From Pseudomonas parasichuanensis (lineage in GTDB: Bacteria; Pseudomonadota; Gammaproteobacteria; Pseudomonadales; Pseudomonadaceae): 61,824 bases of DNA. The stretch covers positions 1 to 61,824 of the forward strand of contig NZ_BQHO01000035.1 in the NCBI RefSeq assembly GCF_021601385.1, given 5' to 3'. Position numbers and translations under genes: made by a program. Under the pieces are notes generated by a model. That model saw only the letters and a list, made by a program, of their open reading frames with translations, had not been told where the DNA came from and did not search any database. Positions 20,801-28,833 of this stretch are shown in pieces. Positions within the stretch are counted from its first letter, which is position 1. Every line of letters begins with the position of its first letter.

Positions 20801-22409
20801 CTTCGGCGCGCAGGCTGCTGCCGCTGGCCTGGTTGCCCTGGGTTTGATCGCCGTTGCGCTTGCCGAAGAAGGTGCCGGACACCAGGTCGCCGCGGTAGTC
20901 GCGCTGGTTGCTGTTGTCCTTGAGTGCCTGCTCGCTCACCTCGACCTGGCGTGCCTGCAACTGCAGGTCGCCCTGGCTGTGCAAGGTGCTGGCGCGGACC
21001 CGCAGGGCATTGCCTGCGCTGGCAATGATCTGCGCGCCTTCGAGGGTGCTGGGGCTGGCCTTTTCGCGGTATTGGCGGTTGTCGCTGTCGCCGCGCCAGA
21101 GGTGCTTGCGATGGCGCACCTGTTCCTCGACGGTGCTGCTGTCGACAGCGGCGTCGATTGTCAGGTCGGCGCCGCTGTGCAAGGCCAGCGCGCCGCCGGC
21201 CTGCAGGTGGGCGGCGCTCAGTTGCAGGCCATCGCTGGCATTGAGCGTGAGGCGGTCACTGGCCTGCAGTGCCGAGCCCTGTTGCGCGAGGTCGGTCTGG
21301 GTGCGCTCGCGGCTGTAGGTTTCGCTGGTGACGAACCACCATTTCTTGTCCCAGGCCTCGCGGTCTCGTTGCACCTCTTCGCGGGTGGCGGCATCCAGGG
21401 TGAGCGTTTGCCCCGAGCGGGCTTCGATGCGCTCGGCCTGGCCGCGGGTGGCGGTAAGTTGCAGGTCGCCAGCAGCGTCCAGCGTCAGTGCGCCGCGGGT
21501 GCTGGTCAGGCTGGCCTGGTGCTGCCCGGAGCCCTGCACGCGCAGGTCGCCGGCGGAGCGCAGGGTCAGCCCGTCATCGGCCTGCAAGGCCACGTCGCCG
21601 ACCTTGACGCCTGCTCCTTCGGCGCTGCTCAGCACGCGGATGCGCCCGGCACGCATGGCGCCGAACAGGCTGGCGTCGATGCTGCCCGGGGTGCCGGGCA
21701 GGTGCTGCAGTACCTCGCCGCTGGCCGCGTCGAGGCGCTGGCGGCCGACGTTGAGGTTCAGCTCGCCCTTGGCCTCGAGCGGCCCGACGCTGTCGATGCG
21801 CGGGGCGATCAGGTCCAGCGCGCCCTCCTTGTTGGACTGGCCGTGCGTCAGTACCTGCAGCGCGCCTTCGGCCTTGAGCGTATCCAGGTACTTGAGCTGC
21901 TGGTCTTCGATGACCGGGGTGCCGACCAGGAAACCGGCGCGGGTGGTGTTGATGAAGCTGCCGCCGTTGAGGGTGATGCCGTTGGGGTTGGCGAGGATGT
22001 AGTCGGCGGCACGGCCGAAGATTTCCTGTGGGCCTTCGATCAACGAGGCGTTGCGGCTGATCACTTCGTTGAGGATGGTCGAGGCGGCCTGGCCCTGGAA
22101 CTGTGGGTTGGCCGCCAGGGCGCCGGCCAGTTGCGACTGGCCGGCGTGCAAGGCGTTGTTCAGGACCAGGCCCTGGTTGCCGACGTTGTAGTCGAGGAAC
22201 TGGTTGTGCGACAGGCCGCTGGCGTTGGGCGCGACGATATCGATCACCGGCACGCCGTGCGCCTCGCTGACCAATGGCGTGCCGCCGGGGCCTGGGGCCG
22301 GTTGCAGCGGGCCGGCGGCCAGCAGCGTGGGCGAGGCGCACAGGCAGAGGAATACGGCCCAGCGCAGCCGGTCGGGGCGCAGCGGGCGGAGATGTTCAGT
22401 GGGTTTCAT
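17889..22409 (-). CDS. Two-partner secretion exoprotein (filamentous haemagglutinin-like TpsA)
   Basis: A 1506-residue secreted beta-helix protein exported by the TpsB encoded just upstream. A signal peptide (about residues 1-32) is followed by the TPS secretion domain, which shows the family motifs: DYNVGNQGLVLNN, GRAADYILANPNGITLNGG and FINTTRAGFLVGTP. The rest is a run of haemagglutinin-type repeats rich in Q, S, D and alternating hydrophobics (for example LQASDRLTLNASDGLQLSA). Cysteine occurs only in the signal. There is no VENN motif and no distinct C-terminal toxin domain; the protein ends in EWVSRIDGKP still in repeat-like sequence. No immunity-like small gene follows. A GAAAGGAG site precedes the ATG. 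Likely an adhesin; an eroded contact-dependent toxin is the alternative. Confidence 0.9.
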   Translation of the reverse strand: MKPTEHLRPLRPDRLRWAVFLCLCASPTLLAAGPLQPAPGPGGTPLVSEAHGVPVIDIVAPNASGLSHNQFLDYNVGNQGLVLNNALHAGQSQLAGALAANPQFQGQAASTILNEVISRNASLIEGPQEIFGRAADYILANPNGITLNGGSFINTTRAGFLVGTPVIEDQQLKYLDTLKAEGALQVLTHGQSNKEGALDLIAPRIDSVGPLEAKGELNLNVGRQRLDAASGEVLQHLPGTPGSIDASLFGAMRAGRIRVLSSAEGAGVKVGDVALQADDGLTLRSAGDLRVQGSGQHQASLTSTRGALTLDAAGDLQLTATRGQAERIEARSGQTLTLDAATREEVQRDREAWDKKWWFVTSETYSRERTQTDLAQQGSALQASDRLTLNASDGLQLSAAHLQAGGALALHSGADLTIDAAVDSSTVEEQVRHRKHLWRGDSDNRQYREKASPSTLEGAQIIASAGNALRVRASTLHSQGDLQLQARQVEVSEQALKDNSNQRDYRGDLVSGTFFGKRNGDQTQGNQASGSSLRAEGALSVSADSMAIRGSTVSSGGDAVLYSDKAALTVEAAQSTRQTQQNTDDSKVFGLFGNSSETRQNTQQVLQSDLRSTSNLRLASADELKVHGATLNAGQKLELDAKGNLDIESAQTTHSTERSSQQRHLTASAQQTRQAQDGKPDSRQYDARVGYEVAQVDERQSATQQVASTLNGAAVDLRSGGQLKVTGSQVLATSGDLSLQAQKVVLDAARHTGENHKVDTRSGGGLAVTGGIDRIGSAFDGHRKEDSQRETSSTLQRSELKAAGDLRIDTPHLATEAANVEAAGTLLVNAPRIDNRAAHNSTAREQRSNHWQGSLGASLEYRDISRPVERLVNGDEAARFQQPGIEDALAPPSVGADLSVNHLARTQTDTNSSAQASTFSGATVRIDAKRIDDQGTHYRASSGPLQLQADTHRLLAASDEQQHEVRRLAVDGGLRVDTSTGQDINGRLEGKGGTLTDGQTTTLARPGSLYGQTGIQVQLGSDGRYEVTRFNGGDGAVGVTSAGNLTLAAAHDRTTQAKTQLDASLWAKGGNRPGSQGVDVRGYLDHSQRQSEDSKAQVAQIDAKGAVELSSAANLHLEGTRIDASADITLHSDGLLTVSAASDSHKASGSTLGGGLEIAGTVGSGKGGNLGGHFTSAKVDEHDRQAVDARFTSKGALQLTSLAREDVALQVQGLQANAARIGLDARNGGLLIEASSQQEHRDNRDITAGAGFKLNRGETTDKDVRALHGRVQVVLDRRDNQTWRDSTLNTEKIDLYSRGDTRIEGARLDAERITGKVGGDLLVASRKDRVDSLALTVDGRLSQEKNPQGHINAASALAGPAGDKVRDKAGKLLAKSEPALSPTLKVQVSHQQRDTVARQTTLAGTQGIDLEVAGDTRLTGARLLASEGRVELGGSSVTRETLSGRDYRRDLSLDASNSPIDLGTAVLESTQGKGAAEGDNPLDLGLLRTSGHSRSTEWVSRIDGKP

Positions 22410-22433
22410 GGTGCTCTCCTTTCGGTGGATGAA

Positions 22434-24113
22434 TCAGAGGTTCAAGGTCCACTCCAGGCCCCAGAAGCCGGGTTCGAGCGCGCGGCGTGGGCGGTCGCTG
22501 GCGTACAGGGCGCGTTGGTAATCGAGGCGTATGCGGTTGCCGGGCAGGCTCAGCTCCAGGCCGAGGGCGCCGCCGGCCAGGCGCTGCGAAGGGCTGCCGT
22601 GATCGAAGCGGGTCCAGCCCAGGTCGAGCCCCAGGTAGGGGCGCAGTTGCACGGCGGGGGAGGAAAGGAGAGCGAAGGGGTAGCTGAGGGTGTTGCGCCA
22701 GGCGGCCCCGCTGGCGCCAGAGACTGTGCGTTGGCGCACGCCGCGGATACTGCTGTTGTCACTGAGCAGCAGCTGTTCGATGGCGGGCAGCGGGTCGGGG
22801 CTGTATTGCAGGTTCAGCTCGCTTTGCCAGCGCCAGGGGTGCCCGGGCGGTGCCTGGGCCAGGTACAGCAGGCTGGCGCGGTACTTGCGAAAGTCGGGTT
22901 TCGGGGCGCCGGGGCGCAACGCGCGGCGGTCGGCGCCGAGGGCGTCGAGGCCCTGGCTGACCCCCAGCGAGGCGCTCCACAACCCATGCTCCAGCCACAG
23001 CAGGTTGAGGCCGGCGTCGAGGGTGGTGAGGGTCGGGCTTTGCACGGCCAGGCGCTGGCGTTGCAGGTAGTTGTCCAGGCGTTTGTGGTCCAGGCGCAGG
23101 CCGGCGCTGAGCATGCCCTGCTGGTTGCGCCACAGTACGCGCTCGCCGCTCAGGCCCTGGAACTGGCTGCCTCCGCTGGCCTGGCGACCGCCGGGCAGGG
23201 GCGAGCGGTAACTCAGTTGGCTGGCGTTCAGGGCGAAGGTCCAGGGGCCGTAAGGGATGCTGTAGTACAGGCTGGCCCCCTGGCTGGCGCCGGGCGCCTG
23301 AAGCACGGTCGAGAACAGCGCCACCCGCAGGTCGTCGTTCAGCCCCAGCGGGCTGTCCAGGCCGAGCCCGAGGTTGAGGCGCTGGCGGCCGGTCTGTGGG
23401 CTGCCGCGGTTGTCGAAGCGGCTGTCCAGGTGCCAGCGGGCGCCGACCTGGCGCGGGATGATACGTACGCGCGTCGCCCCCGCCAGCTCGCCGGGCAGCA
23501 GGTCGGCGCCAAGGTCGTAGGCCCGCAGGCGATTGAGCTGGTCCAGGCCTTGCTCCAGGTCGGGCAGGTGCAGTGGCTGGCCTAGCAGGCCGGGGAAGGC
23601 ACCGCGTAGCGACAGCGGTAATGCGTCGCCGGCCAGTTCGATGGACTCGACGAAGCCCTCGACGATCAGGATGTCCAGCGGTTGGCCGGGTTGCGGTGCC
23701 TTGAGCAGGTAGGGCCGCGCCAGTGGATAGCCGGCCTGCACGTAGCGCTCGGTCAGTGCCCTGAACAGCTGGTTGATGGCCGCCACGTCCATGCAGGGCT
23801 GCAGCAGCGGGCGCAAGGTGCGTTCGAGGTCGCTGGCCGAGAGCCGCCGATTGCCGCTCATGCGCAGCCCCGACACGGGCCAGCAGGGGCTACCGGCGTC
23901 ATCTGGCGACGTGCCTCGCGGCGTGCGGCTGGACGGCTGGCGGTGTTGCCAACGCTGCAGGCGCTGGTGCTGCTCCAGTTCGCGCATCGACTGCTGCTGG
24001 TCACGCAGTTGCAGGCTGGCCGGGTCTTCTGCCGTGGCAGCCGGCACGTTGCACAGATTCAGCAGCAGGCAGGCGAGGTAAAGCTTGATGGCACGACTGA
24101 GGGTGGTCGGCAT
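22434..24113 (-). CDS. Two-partner secretion outer-membrane transporter (TpsB; ShlB/FhaC/CdiB family)
   Basis: A 559-residue outer-membrane pore that exports the adjacent TpsA. A signal peptide (about residues 1-28, ending NVPAATA) is followed by a Q/R-rich linker helix. Two POTRA domains come next; PLDILIVEGFVESIELAG and RVRIIPRQVGARWHLDSRFDN mark them and the barrel entry. A 16-strand barrel follows. The conserved loop-6 motif is present as SSIRGVRQRT. The last residue is Leu rather than the usual Phe/Trp of outer-membrane barrels. The stop is 24 bases before the tpsA start, giving a tpsB-tpsA operon in the cdiBA/shlBA order. Confidence 0.92.
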   Translation of the reverse strand: MPTTLSRAIKLYLACLLLNLCNVPAATAEDPASLQLRDQQQSMRELEQHQRLQRWQHRQPSSRTPRGTSPDDAGSPCWPVSGLRMSGNRRLSASDLERTLRPLLQPCMDVAAINQLFRALTERYVQAGYPLARPYLLKAPQPGQPLDILIVEGFVESIELAGDALPLSLRGAFPGLLGQPLHLPDLEQGLDQLNRLRAYDLGADLLPGELAGATRVRIIPRQVGARWHLDSRFDNRGSPQTGRQRLNLGLGLDSPLGLNDDLRVALFSTVLQAPGASQGASLYYSIPYGPWTFALNASQLSYRSPLPGGRQASGGSQFQGLSGERVLWRNQQGMLSAGLRLDHKRLDNYLQRQRLAVQSPTLTTLDAGLNLLWLEHGLWSASLGVSQGLDALGADRRALRPGAPKPDFRKYRASLLYLAQAPPGHPWRWQSELNLQYSPDPLPAIEQLLLSDNSSIRGVRQRTVSGASGAAWRNTLSYPFALLSSPAVQLRPYLGLDLGWTRFDHGSPSQRLAGGALGLELSLPGNRIRLDYQRALYASDRPRRALEPGFWGLEWTLNL

Positions 24114-24172
24114 GGCGGAATCCGGCAGTTCGCGTACGAGGGAAGTGCGCGTTTGCGTGGATTCTATGAATG

Positions 24173-24253
24173 CGCCTAGGCGATTGGATGCGGTCCCGCG
24201 CCCATCTGAATGTCAGATGGGTGGTGAGAAAATGTAGGGAGTTTCCTAGGAAA
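24173..24253. promoter_or_regulatory. Cluster of three palindromes upstream of tpsB
   Basis: Within 81 bases lie CGCCTAGGCG (24173-24182), a 9-bp inverted repeat CCCATCTGA/TCAGATGGG with a 3-base loop (24201-24221), and TTTCCTAGGAAA (24242-24253). The two outer ones share the CCTAGG core and their centres are exactly 70 bases apart, roughly symmetrical around the middle repeat. None is followed by a T-run on either strand, so regulator binding is more likely than termination. The cluster is 60-140 bases ahead of tpsB and just past the stop of the L,D-transpeptidase gene. Confidence 0.5.
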
Positions 24254-24274
24254 TTAGGCCAACGGGGTACTCGC

Positions 24275-24832
24275 TCAAGGGCGGATTTCGATCAAGGTAC
24301 CGTCCTTGACCATGCTCCACACCTCGCGCATGTCGTCGTTGCGCATGGCGATGCAGCCCTCGGTCCAGTCGAGGGTGTGGAAGTACCACTCCGGGTATTC
24401 CTCGTTGATCGGGGTGCCGTGGATCATGATCATGCCACCAGCCTCTACCCCTTCACGGCGGGCCTTGGCAGCGTCGGTGATGTTCGGGTAGGAGATGTGC
24501 ATGGCCAGGTTGTAGCGGTCGCTGACCTTGCGCCAGTCGAGCCAGTACAGGCCCTCGGGGGTTTTCTTGTCGCCCTCGCGCCCCTTGGCGCCCTTGGGTT
24601 GCTTGCCCAGCGAAATGCGGTAGGTCTTGAGCGGTTCGCCGCGGCTGATCAGTTGCAGGCGGCGTTCGGACTTGAGCACCAGCACTTTGTCGATCAACGG
24701 GCCCTGCACCACGGCGCTGGCGGGCGAAACGGTCTGCGCGACCGGTTGTGGCTTGCGAATGATGGTTTCGGTGAACGCGGCGTGCGACACCGAGGCGACA
24801 CTGAGGCAGAAGAGGGCAAGCAACCAGCGCAT
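24275..24832 (-). CDS. Periplasmic L,D-transpeptidase (YkuD domain)
   Basis: A 185-residue enzyme that forms 3-3 peptidoglycan cross-links or attaches proteins to the wall. The signal peptide MRWLLALFCLSVASVSHA is followed by a single YkuD domain starting about residue 47 (DKVLVLKSERRLQLI). The catalytic triad region is intact: MIMIHGTPIN supplies the His, and DWTEGCIAMRNDDM supplies the Ser/Gly-Cys motif. No peptidoglycan-binding domain is present, so this is the short type. It lies 20 bases downstream of a NUDIX gene in the same direction, probably one operon. Confidence 0.93.
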   Translation of the reverse strand: MRWLLALFCLSVASVSHAAFTETIIRKPQPVAQTVSPASAVVQGPLIDKVLVLKSERRLQLISRGEPLKTYRISLGKQPKGAKGREGDKKTPEGLYWLDWRKVSDRYNLAMHISYPNITDAAKARREGVEAGGMIMIHGTPINEEYPEWYFHTLDWTEGCIAMRNDDMREVWSMVKDGTLIEIRP

Positions 24833-24852
24833 GAAACCGTATCCCTGAAAAC

Positions 24853-25407
24853 TTAAGTGGTGGACGACGCAACGTTCATCGGCGGCAGGTATTCATGGCC
24901 TATCGGGTAGTGCTGCCTGACGCGGTCGCGATAGTAGCATTCTAGTGTGCGTGTGACGGTGCGGAAAGCCAGCTCACCCCAAGGGATCTCGTGTTCTTCG
25001 AACAAACGTACCTCCAGGCTCTCGACGCCCACGGCAAAGTCCAGGTCGGCCAGTTCCGCGCGGAAGAACACGTGCACCTGGTTGATGTGCGGCAGGTCGA
25101 ACAACTGGTACAGGCTCATCTCGGCGACCCGGGCGCAGGCTTCTTCGACGGTTTCGCGACGAGCGGCTGCGTCCAGGGTCTCGCCGTTCTCCATGAAGCC
25201 GGCGGGCAGGGTCCAGAAGCCGCGACGTGGTTCGATGGCACGCCGACACAGCAGCACCTGGCTGCCCCAGGTGGGCAGTACTCCGGCGACGATGTTGGGG
25301 TTCTGGTAGTGGATGGTCTGGCAATGCTCGCACACATACCGCAGGCGGCTGTCGCCTTCGGGGATTCGCTGGATGACCGGCTGGCCGCACGCGCTGCAGT
25401 ATTTCAT
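24853..25407 (-). CDS. NUDIX hydrolase with N-terminal zinc ribbon
   Basis: A 184-residue NUDIX hydrolase. The N-terminus carries a zinc ribbon (YCSACGQPV then YVCEHCQTIHYQNPN), followed by the NUDIX box GFMENGETLDAAARRETVEE (near residues 71-90), which binds Mg2+ and hydrolyses a nucleoside diphosphate linked to some other group. The layout resembles NADH-pyrophosphatase-type and related ADP-compound hydrolases, but the NudC-specific SQPWPFPQS-type motif is absent, so NADH is not assured. The ATG at MKYCSACG is chosen because it begins just before the ribbon. It is divergent from a second NUDIX gene at 25544. Confidence 0.9.
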   Translation of the reverse strand: MKYCSACGQPVIQRIPEGDSRLRYVCEHCQTIHYQNPNIVAGVLPTWGSQVLLCRRAIEPRRGFWTLPAGFMENGETLDAAARRETVEEACARVAEMSLYQLFDLPHINQVHVFFRAELADLDFAVGVESLEVRLFEEHEIPWGELAFRTVTRTLECYYRDRVRQHYPIGHEYLPPMNVASSTT

Positions 25408-25543
25408 GCTTTCATCATTCCTGAGGGATCGGGCTATCTTGGCGCGCGCAGCCGGCCCACCGCAAGCAGCCCGGGGGCAGGGCTTGGGTGCCCGCAGGCT
25501 TTGGTGCATCATGCACGGCAGGCCTTGGAATCGAGAGTGCGTA

Positions 25544-26143
25544 ATGCTGGACGAGCTTCTTCGCCGAATGAGCAACCACACCCCTGCGTCGTTGCAGGTA
25601 GACAGTCGTTTCCCGGAAGCGGCGGTGCTGTTACCCATCACCCGCAGCGACGAGCCGGAATTGGTGCTTACCCTGCGTGCCAAGGGCTTGTCCACCCACG
25701 GTGGCGAAGTGGCGTTCCCTGGCGGGCGGCGCGACCCGGAAGACCCGGACCTGGTGTTCACGGCCCTGCGCGAAGCGGAAGAAGAAATCGGCCTGCCGCC
25801 GGGCCTGGTCGAGGTGATCGGCCCGCTCAGCCCGCTGATTTCTTTGCACGGCCTGAAGGTGACGCCATTCGTCGGGGTGATCCCGGATTACGTCGAGTAC
25901 CACGCCAACGATGCGGAAATTGCCGCTGTGTTCACGGTGCCGCTTGAGTTCTTCCGCCAGGACCCGCGCGACCACACCCACCGTATCGATTACCAGGGCC
26001 GCAGCTGGTACGTGCCCAGCTATCGCTATGGCGACTACAAGATCTGGGGGCTGTCGGCGATCATGATCGTCGAGCTGGTCAACCTGCTGTTCGATGCCGG
26101 CATCAGCCTGCACCAGCCGCCAGAGCGTTTCATCCAGAACTGA
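25544..26143 (+). CDS. CoA pyrophosphatase-type NUDIX hydrolase
   Basis: A 199-residue NUDIX protein close to the NudL/YeaB group that splits coenzyme A into phosphopantetheine and 3',5'-ADP. The combined UPF0035/NUDIX signature is visible: KGLSTHGGEVAFPGGRRDP followed by ALREAEEEIGLPP. The start MLDELLRRMSNH is used; an upstream in-frame extension overlaps the divergent NUDIX gene and has no ribosome binding site. The gamma-carbonic anhydrase gene follows after 45 bases and may be cotranscribed. Confidence 0.9.
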   Translation: MLDELLRRMSNHTPASLQVDSRFPEAAVLLPITRSDEPELVLTLRAKGLSTHGGEVAFPGGRRDPEDPDLVFTALREAEEEIGLPPGLVEVIGPLSPLISLHGLKVTPFVGVIPDYVEYHANDAEIAAVFTVPLEFFRQDPRDHTHRIDYQGRSWYVPSYRYGDYKIWGLSAIMIVELVNLLFDAGISLHQPPERFIQN

Positions 26144-26188
26144 GCGGGGCACACCCCGCCACCGGCGTTCAACCGTGAGGAGCGACAC

Positions 26189-26713
26189 ATGAAATACCGC
26201 CTGGGCGACCTGCGGGTCGAGACCCATCCCACCAGTTGGGCCGCGCCCAATGCCACGCTGATCGGCAAGGTGCGCCTGCAGGCGCGTGCCAGCGTGTGGT
26301 TTGGCGCGGTGCTGCGCGGCGACAACGAGCTGATCGACATCGGCGAGGACAGCAACGTCCAGGACGGCACGGTGATGCACACCGACATGGGCTCGCCGCT
26401 GACCCTCGGCAAGGGCGTGACCATCGGCCATAACGCCATGCTGCATGGCTGCACGGTGGGCGACTACAGCCTGATCGGCATCAATGCGGTCATCCTCAAC
26501 GGTGCGCGTATTGGCAAGCACTGCATCATCGGCGCCAATGCGCTGATCCCCGAAGGCAAGGAAATCCCCGACGGCTCGCTGGTGATGGGCTCGCCCGGCA
26601 AGGTGGTGCGCGAGCTGACCGAGCAGCAACAGCGCATGCTCGAAGCCAGCGCCGCGCATTACGTGCACAACGCCCAGCGTTACGCCCGTGAACTGGTGCC
26701 CGATGAAGACTGA
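26189..26713 (+). CDS. Gamma-carbonic anhydrase family protein (left-handed beta-helix)
   Basis: A 174-residue hexapeptide-repeat trimer of the gamma-carbonic anhydrase / YrdA-PaaY group. Candidate zinc-ligand histidines are seen in [18 protein letters not shown]; the repeats ([26 protein letters not shown]) are regular. Many members have no proven CO2-hydration activity, so the enzymatic role is tentative. GTGAGGAG precedes the ATG. The stop codon is overlapped by the next gene (ATG at 26703), implying coupling. Confidence 0.88.
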   Translation: MKYRLGDLRVETHPTSWAAPNATLIGKVRLQARASVWFGAVLRGDNELIDIGEDSNVQDGTVMHTDMGSPLTLGKGVTIGHNAMLHGCTVGDYSLIGINAVILNGARIGKHCIIGANALIPEGKEIPDGSLVMGSPGKVVRELTEQQQRMLEASAAHYVHNAQRYARELVPDED

Positions 26714-26900
26714 CGAACGGCCGGTGGCCTCGCCCTGCGTCAGCATCTGCGCCCTGGACGAGCAGGATATCTGCACCGGGTGCCAGCGCACGGTGAGCGA
26801 GATCACCCGCTGGGGGCGGATGGACAACCAGGAGCGCCGTGAGGTGCTCAAGCGCTGCCATGAGCGGGCAGTGGCGGCGGGGTTGATCATCGGCCAGTAA
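26703..26900 (+). CDS. DUF1289 small cysteine-rich protein
   Basis: A 65-residue protein of the DUF1289 family, common in proteobacteria. Four closely set cysteines ([18 protein letters not shown]) suggest a metal site, followed by a helical [12 protein letters not shown] segment. The ATG lies inside the last codons of the carbonic-anhydrase-like gene, an 11-base overlap typical of translational coupling. The function is unknown. Confidence 0.85.
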   Translation: MKTDERPVASPCVSICALDEQDICTGCQRTVSEITRWGRMDNQERREVLKRCHERAVAAGLIIGQ

Positions 26901-26945
26901 TGCCTCGTAATGTTCACCACCCTGGTCGCGGGCTTGCGCAGCTTT

Positions 26946-26976
26946 CTGTAGGAGCGGCACAAGGCCGCTCCTACAG
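26946..26976. repeat. Single REP palindrome (CTGTAGGAGCGG type)
   Basis: CTGTAGGAGCGGC and GCCGCTCCTACAG form a perfect 13-bp inverted repeat around a 5-base loop. It follows the DUF1289 gene and precedes the VUT gene in the same direction. It is the unit that appears doubled at 28834-28910, 36823-36946 and 55127-55186. Confidence 0.85.
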
Positions 26977-27085
26977 GGAGCGTGCGAGCCAAGTGGGCTT
27001 GCCGGCGATGGGGGCGGCGCGATTCCCTGCAATTGCGCGCAGAATCCAGTAATCTGCACGGCCTGCCCAGCCAACATTCCGAGTT

Positions 27086-27553
27086 ATGTTCTATCTCATC
27101 GCCTACATCAGCAGCGTGGTGCTGATCAACTACGCCTTCTCCAGCGCGCCGCACCTGGACGTGATCTGGTCCGCCTGGGGCGGGTTGGTGTTCATCCTGC
27201 GCGACATGGTGCAGACCCGCTACGGCCATGGTGCGCTGCTGGCCATGCTGGTGGCGCTGGTACTCTCGTATGCTACCTCGGAGCCTGCCATCGCCTTGGC
27301 CAGCGCCACGGCGTTCTTCGTCTCCGAGCTGATCGACTGGCTGGTGTTCAGCGTCACCCGCCGGCCCCTGCGCGACCGCCTGTGGCTGAGCTCGGCGCTG
27401 AGCATCCCGGTGGATACCTTCATCTTCTTCGGCATGATCGGCGCATTGACACCCGTGGTGATCGGCACGGCGCTGGCGTCTAAGTTCGCCGGGGTTACCG
27501 CCGTGTGGCTGATCATGGCCTGGCGCGCCCGGCGCGCGGTGGTCGCATCCTGA
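27086..27553 (+). CDS. VUT-family (YhhQ-like) membrane protein
   Basis: A 155-residue inner-membrane protein with about five hydrophobic segments. It resembles the VUT/YhhQ group of small transporters, which includes the queuosine-precursor importer; the segment ATAFFVSELIDWLVFSVTRRP is characteristic. It is shorter than YhhQ (about 220), lacking roughly one span at the N-terminus, so the substrate is uncertain. The ATG is preceded by CGAG. purT follows after 74 bases. Confidence 0.75.
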   Translation: MFYLIAYISSVVLINYAFSSAPHLDVIWSAWGGLVFILRDMVQTRYGHGALLAMLVALVLSYATSEPAIALASATAFFVSELIDWLVFSVTRRPLRDRLWLSSALSIPVDTFIFFGMIGALTPVVIGTALASKFAGVTAVWLIMAWRARRAVVAS

Positions 27554-27627
27554 TGTAGAATGCGGGTCCAATTTTCAGCGGGCGGCAGCCAGCGTGGCGC
27601 GGCCCCGGACGCCTTCGAGGACCTGAA

Positions 27628-28809
27628 ATGACCCGTATCGGAACCCCATTGTCGCCCACCGCGACCCGAGTACTGCTGTGCGGCTGCGGCGAGCTGGGCA
27701 AGGAAGTGGTGATCGAGCTGCAGCGCCTGGGCGTCGAGGTGATCGCCGTGGACCGCTACGCCAATGCCCCGGCGATGCAGGTTGCGCACCGCAGCCATGT
27801 GATCAACATGCTCGACGGCGTGGCCTTGCGCGCGGTGATCGAGGCGGAAAAACCACACTACATCGTCCCCGAGATCGAGGCCATCGCCACCGCCACGCTG
27901 GTGGAGCTTGAGAACGAAGGCTTCAACGTCGTCCCCACCGCCCGCGCCACCCAGCTGACCATGAACCGCGAAGGCATCCGCCGCCTGGCTGCCGAAGAGC
28001 TGGACCTGCCGACCTCGCCATACCACTTCGCCGACACCTTCGAGGACTACAGCAAGGCCGTCGCCGACCTGGGCTACCCGTGCGTGGTCAAGCCGGTGAT
28101 GAGTTCGTCGGGCAAGGGCCAGAGCCTGCTGCGCAGCGCCGATGACCTGCAGAAGGCCTGGGACTACGCCCAGGAAGGCGGCCGCGCCGGCAAGGGCCGG
28201 GTGATCATCGAGGGCTTCATCGACTTCGAATACGAAATCACCCTGCTGACCGTGCGCCATGTGGGCGGCACCACCTTCCTCGAGCCGGTCGGCCACCGTC
28301 AGGAGAAGGGTGACTACCAGGAGTCCTGGCAGCCCCAGGCCATGAGCCCGAAAGCCCTGGCCGAGTCGCAGCGGGTGGCCCAGGCGGTCACCGATGCGCT
28401 GGGCGGGCGTGGCCTGTTCGGCGTCGAGCTGTTCGTCAAGGGTGACCAGGTGTGGTTCAGCGAAGTCTCGCCGCGCCCGCATGACACTGGCCTTGTGACC
28501 TTGATTTCCCAGGACCTGTCGCAGTTCGCCCTGCACGCCCGGGCGATTCTCGGCCTGCCGATCCCCGTGGTGCGCCAGTTCGGCCCGTCGGCGTCGGCGG
28601 TGATCCTGCCTGAAGGCCAGTCACAGCAGACCAGTTTCGCCAACCTGGGCGCAGCCCTGAGTGAGCCGGACACCGCCATTCGCCTGTTCGGCAAGCCAGA
28701 GATCAATGGTACTCGGCGCATGGGCGTGTGTCTGGCGCGGGACGAGTCGGTCGAGGCCGCGCGGGCCAAGGCGACCCGGGCTTCGCAGGCGGTCAAGGTC
28801 GAGTTCTGA
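27628..28809 (+). CDS. purT: Formate-dependent phosphoribosylglycinamide formyltransferase
   Basis: Forms formyl-GAR from GAR, formate and ATP, the folate-independent alternative to PurN in purine synthesis. It is 393 residues, the usual length. This is an ATP-grasp enzyme: N-terminal Rossmann-like [18 protein letters not shown], the ATP-binding loop [14 protein letters not shown], and metal-ligand region [21 protein letters not shown] provides the ribosome binding site. It ends 24 bases before a perfect REP inverted repeat that separates it from the convergent transporter gene. Confidence 0.97.
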   Translation: MTRIGTPLSPTATRVLLCGCGELGKEVVIELQRLGVEVIAVDRYANAPAMQVAHRSHVINMLDGVALRAVIEAEKPHYIVPEIEAIATATLVELENEGFNVVPTARATQLTMNREGIRRLAAEELDLPTSPYHFADTFEDYSKAVADLGYPCVVKPVMSSSGKGQSLLRSADDLQKAWDYAQEGGRAGKGRVIIEGFIDFEYEITLLTVRHVGGTTFLEPVGHRQEKGDYQESWQPQAMSPKALAESQRVAQAVTDALGGRGLFGVELFVKGDQVWFSEVSPRPHDTGLVTLISQDLSQFALHARAILGLPIPVVRQFGPSASAVILPEGQSQQTSFANLGAALSEPDTAIRLFGKPEINGTRRMGVCLARDESVEAARAKATRASQAVKVEF

Positions 28810-28833
28810 TCTGATATTGCTGGGGCGCGTTGC

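Noticed and set aside
20244-23585. Open frame of over 1100 codons antisense to tpsA and tpsB
   Set aside because: Low-complexity Ala/Gln/Val/Gly composition typical of antisense frames in GC-rich DNA; the minus-strand TPS genes carry clear family motifs.
27554-27627. Riboswitch ahead of purT
   Set aside because: The gap is only 74 bases and shows no recognisable conserved riboswitch core.
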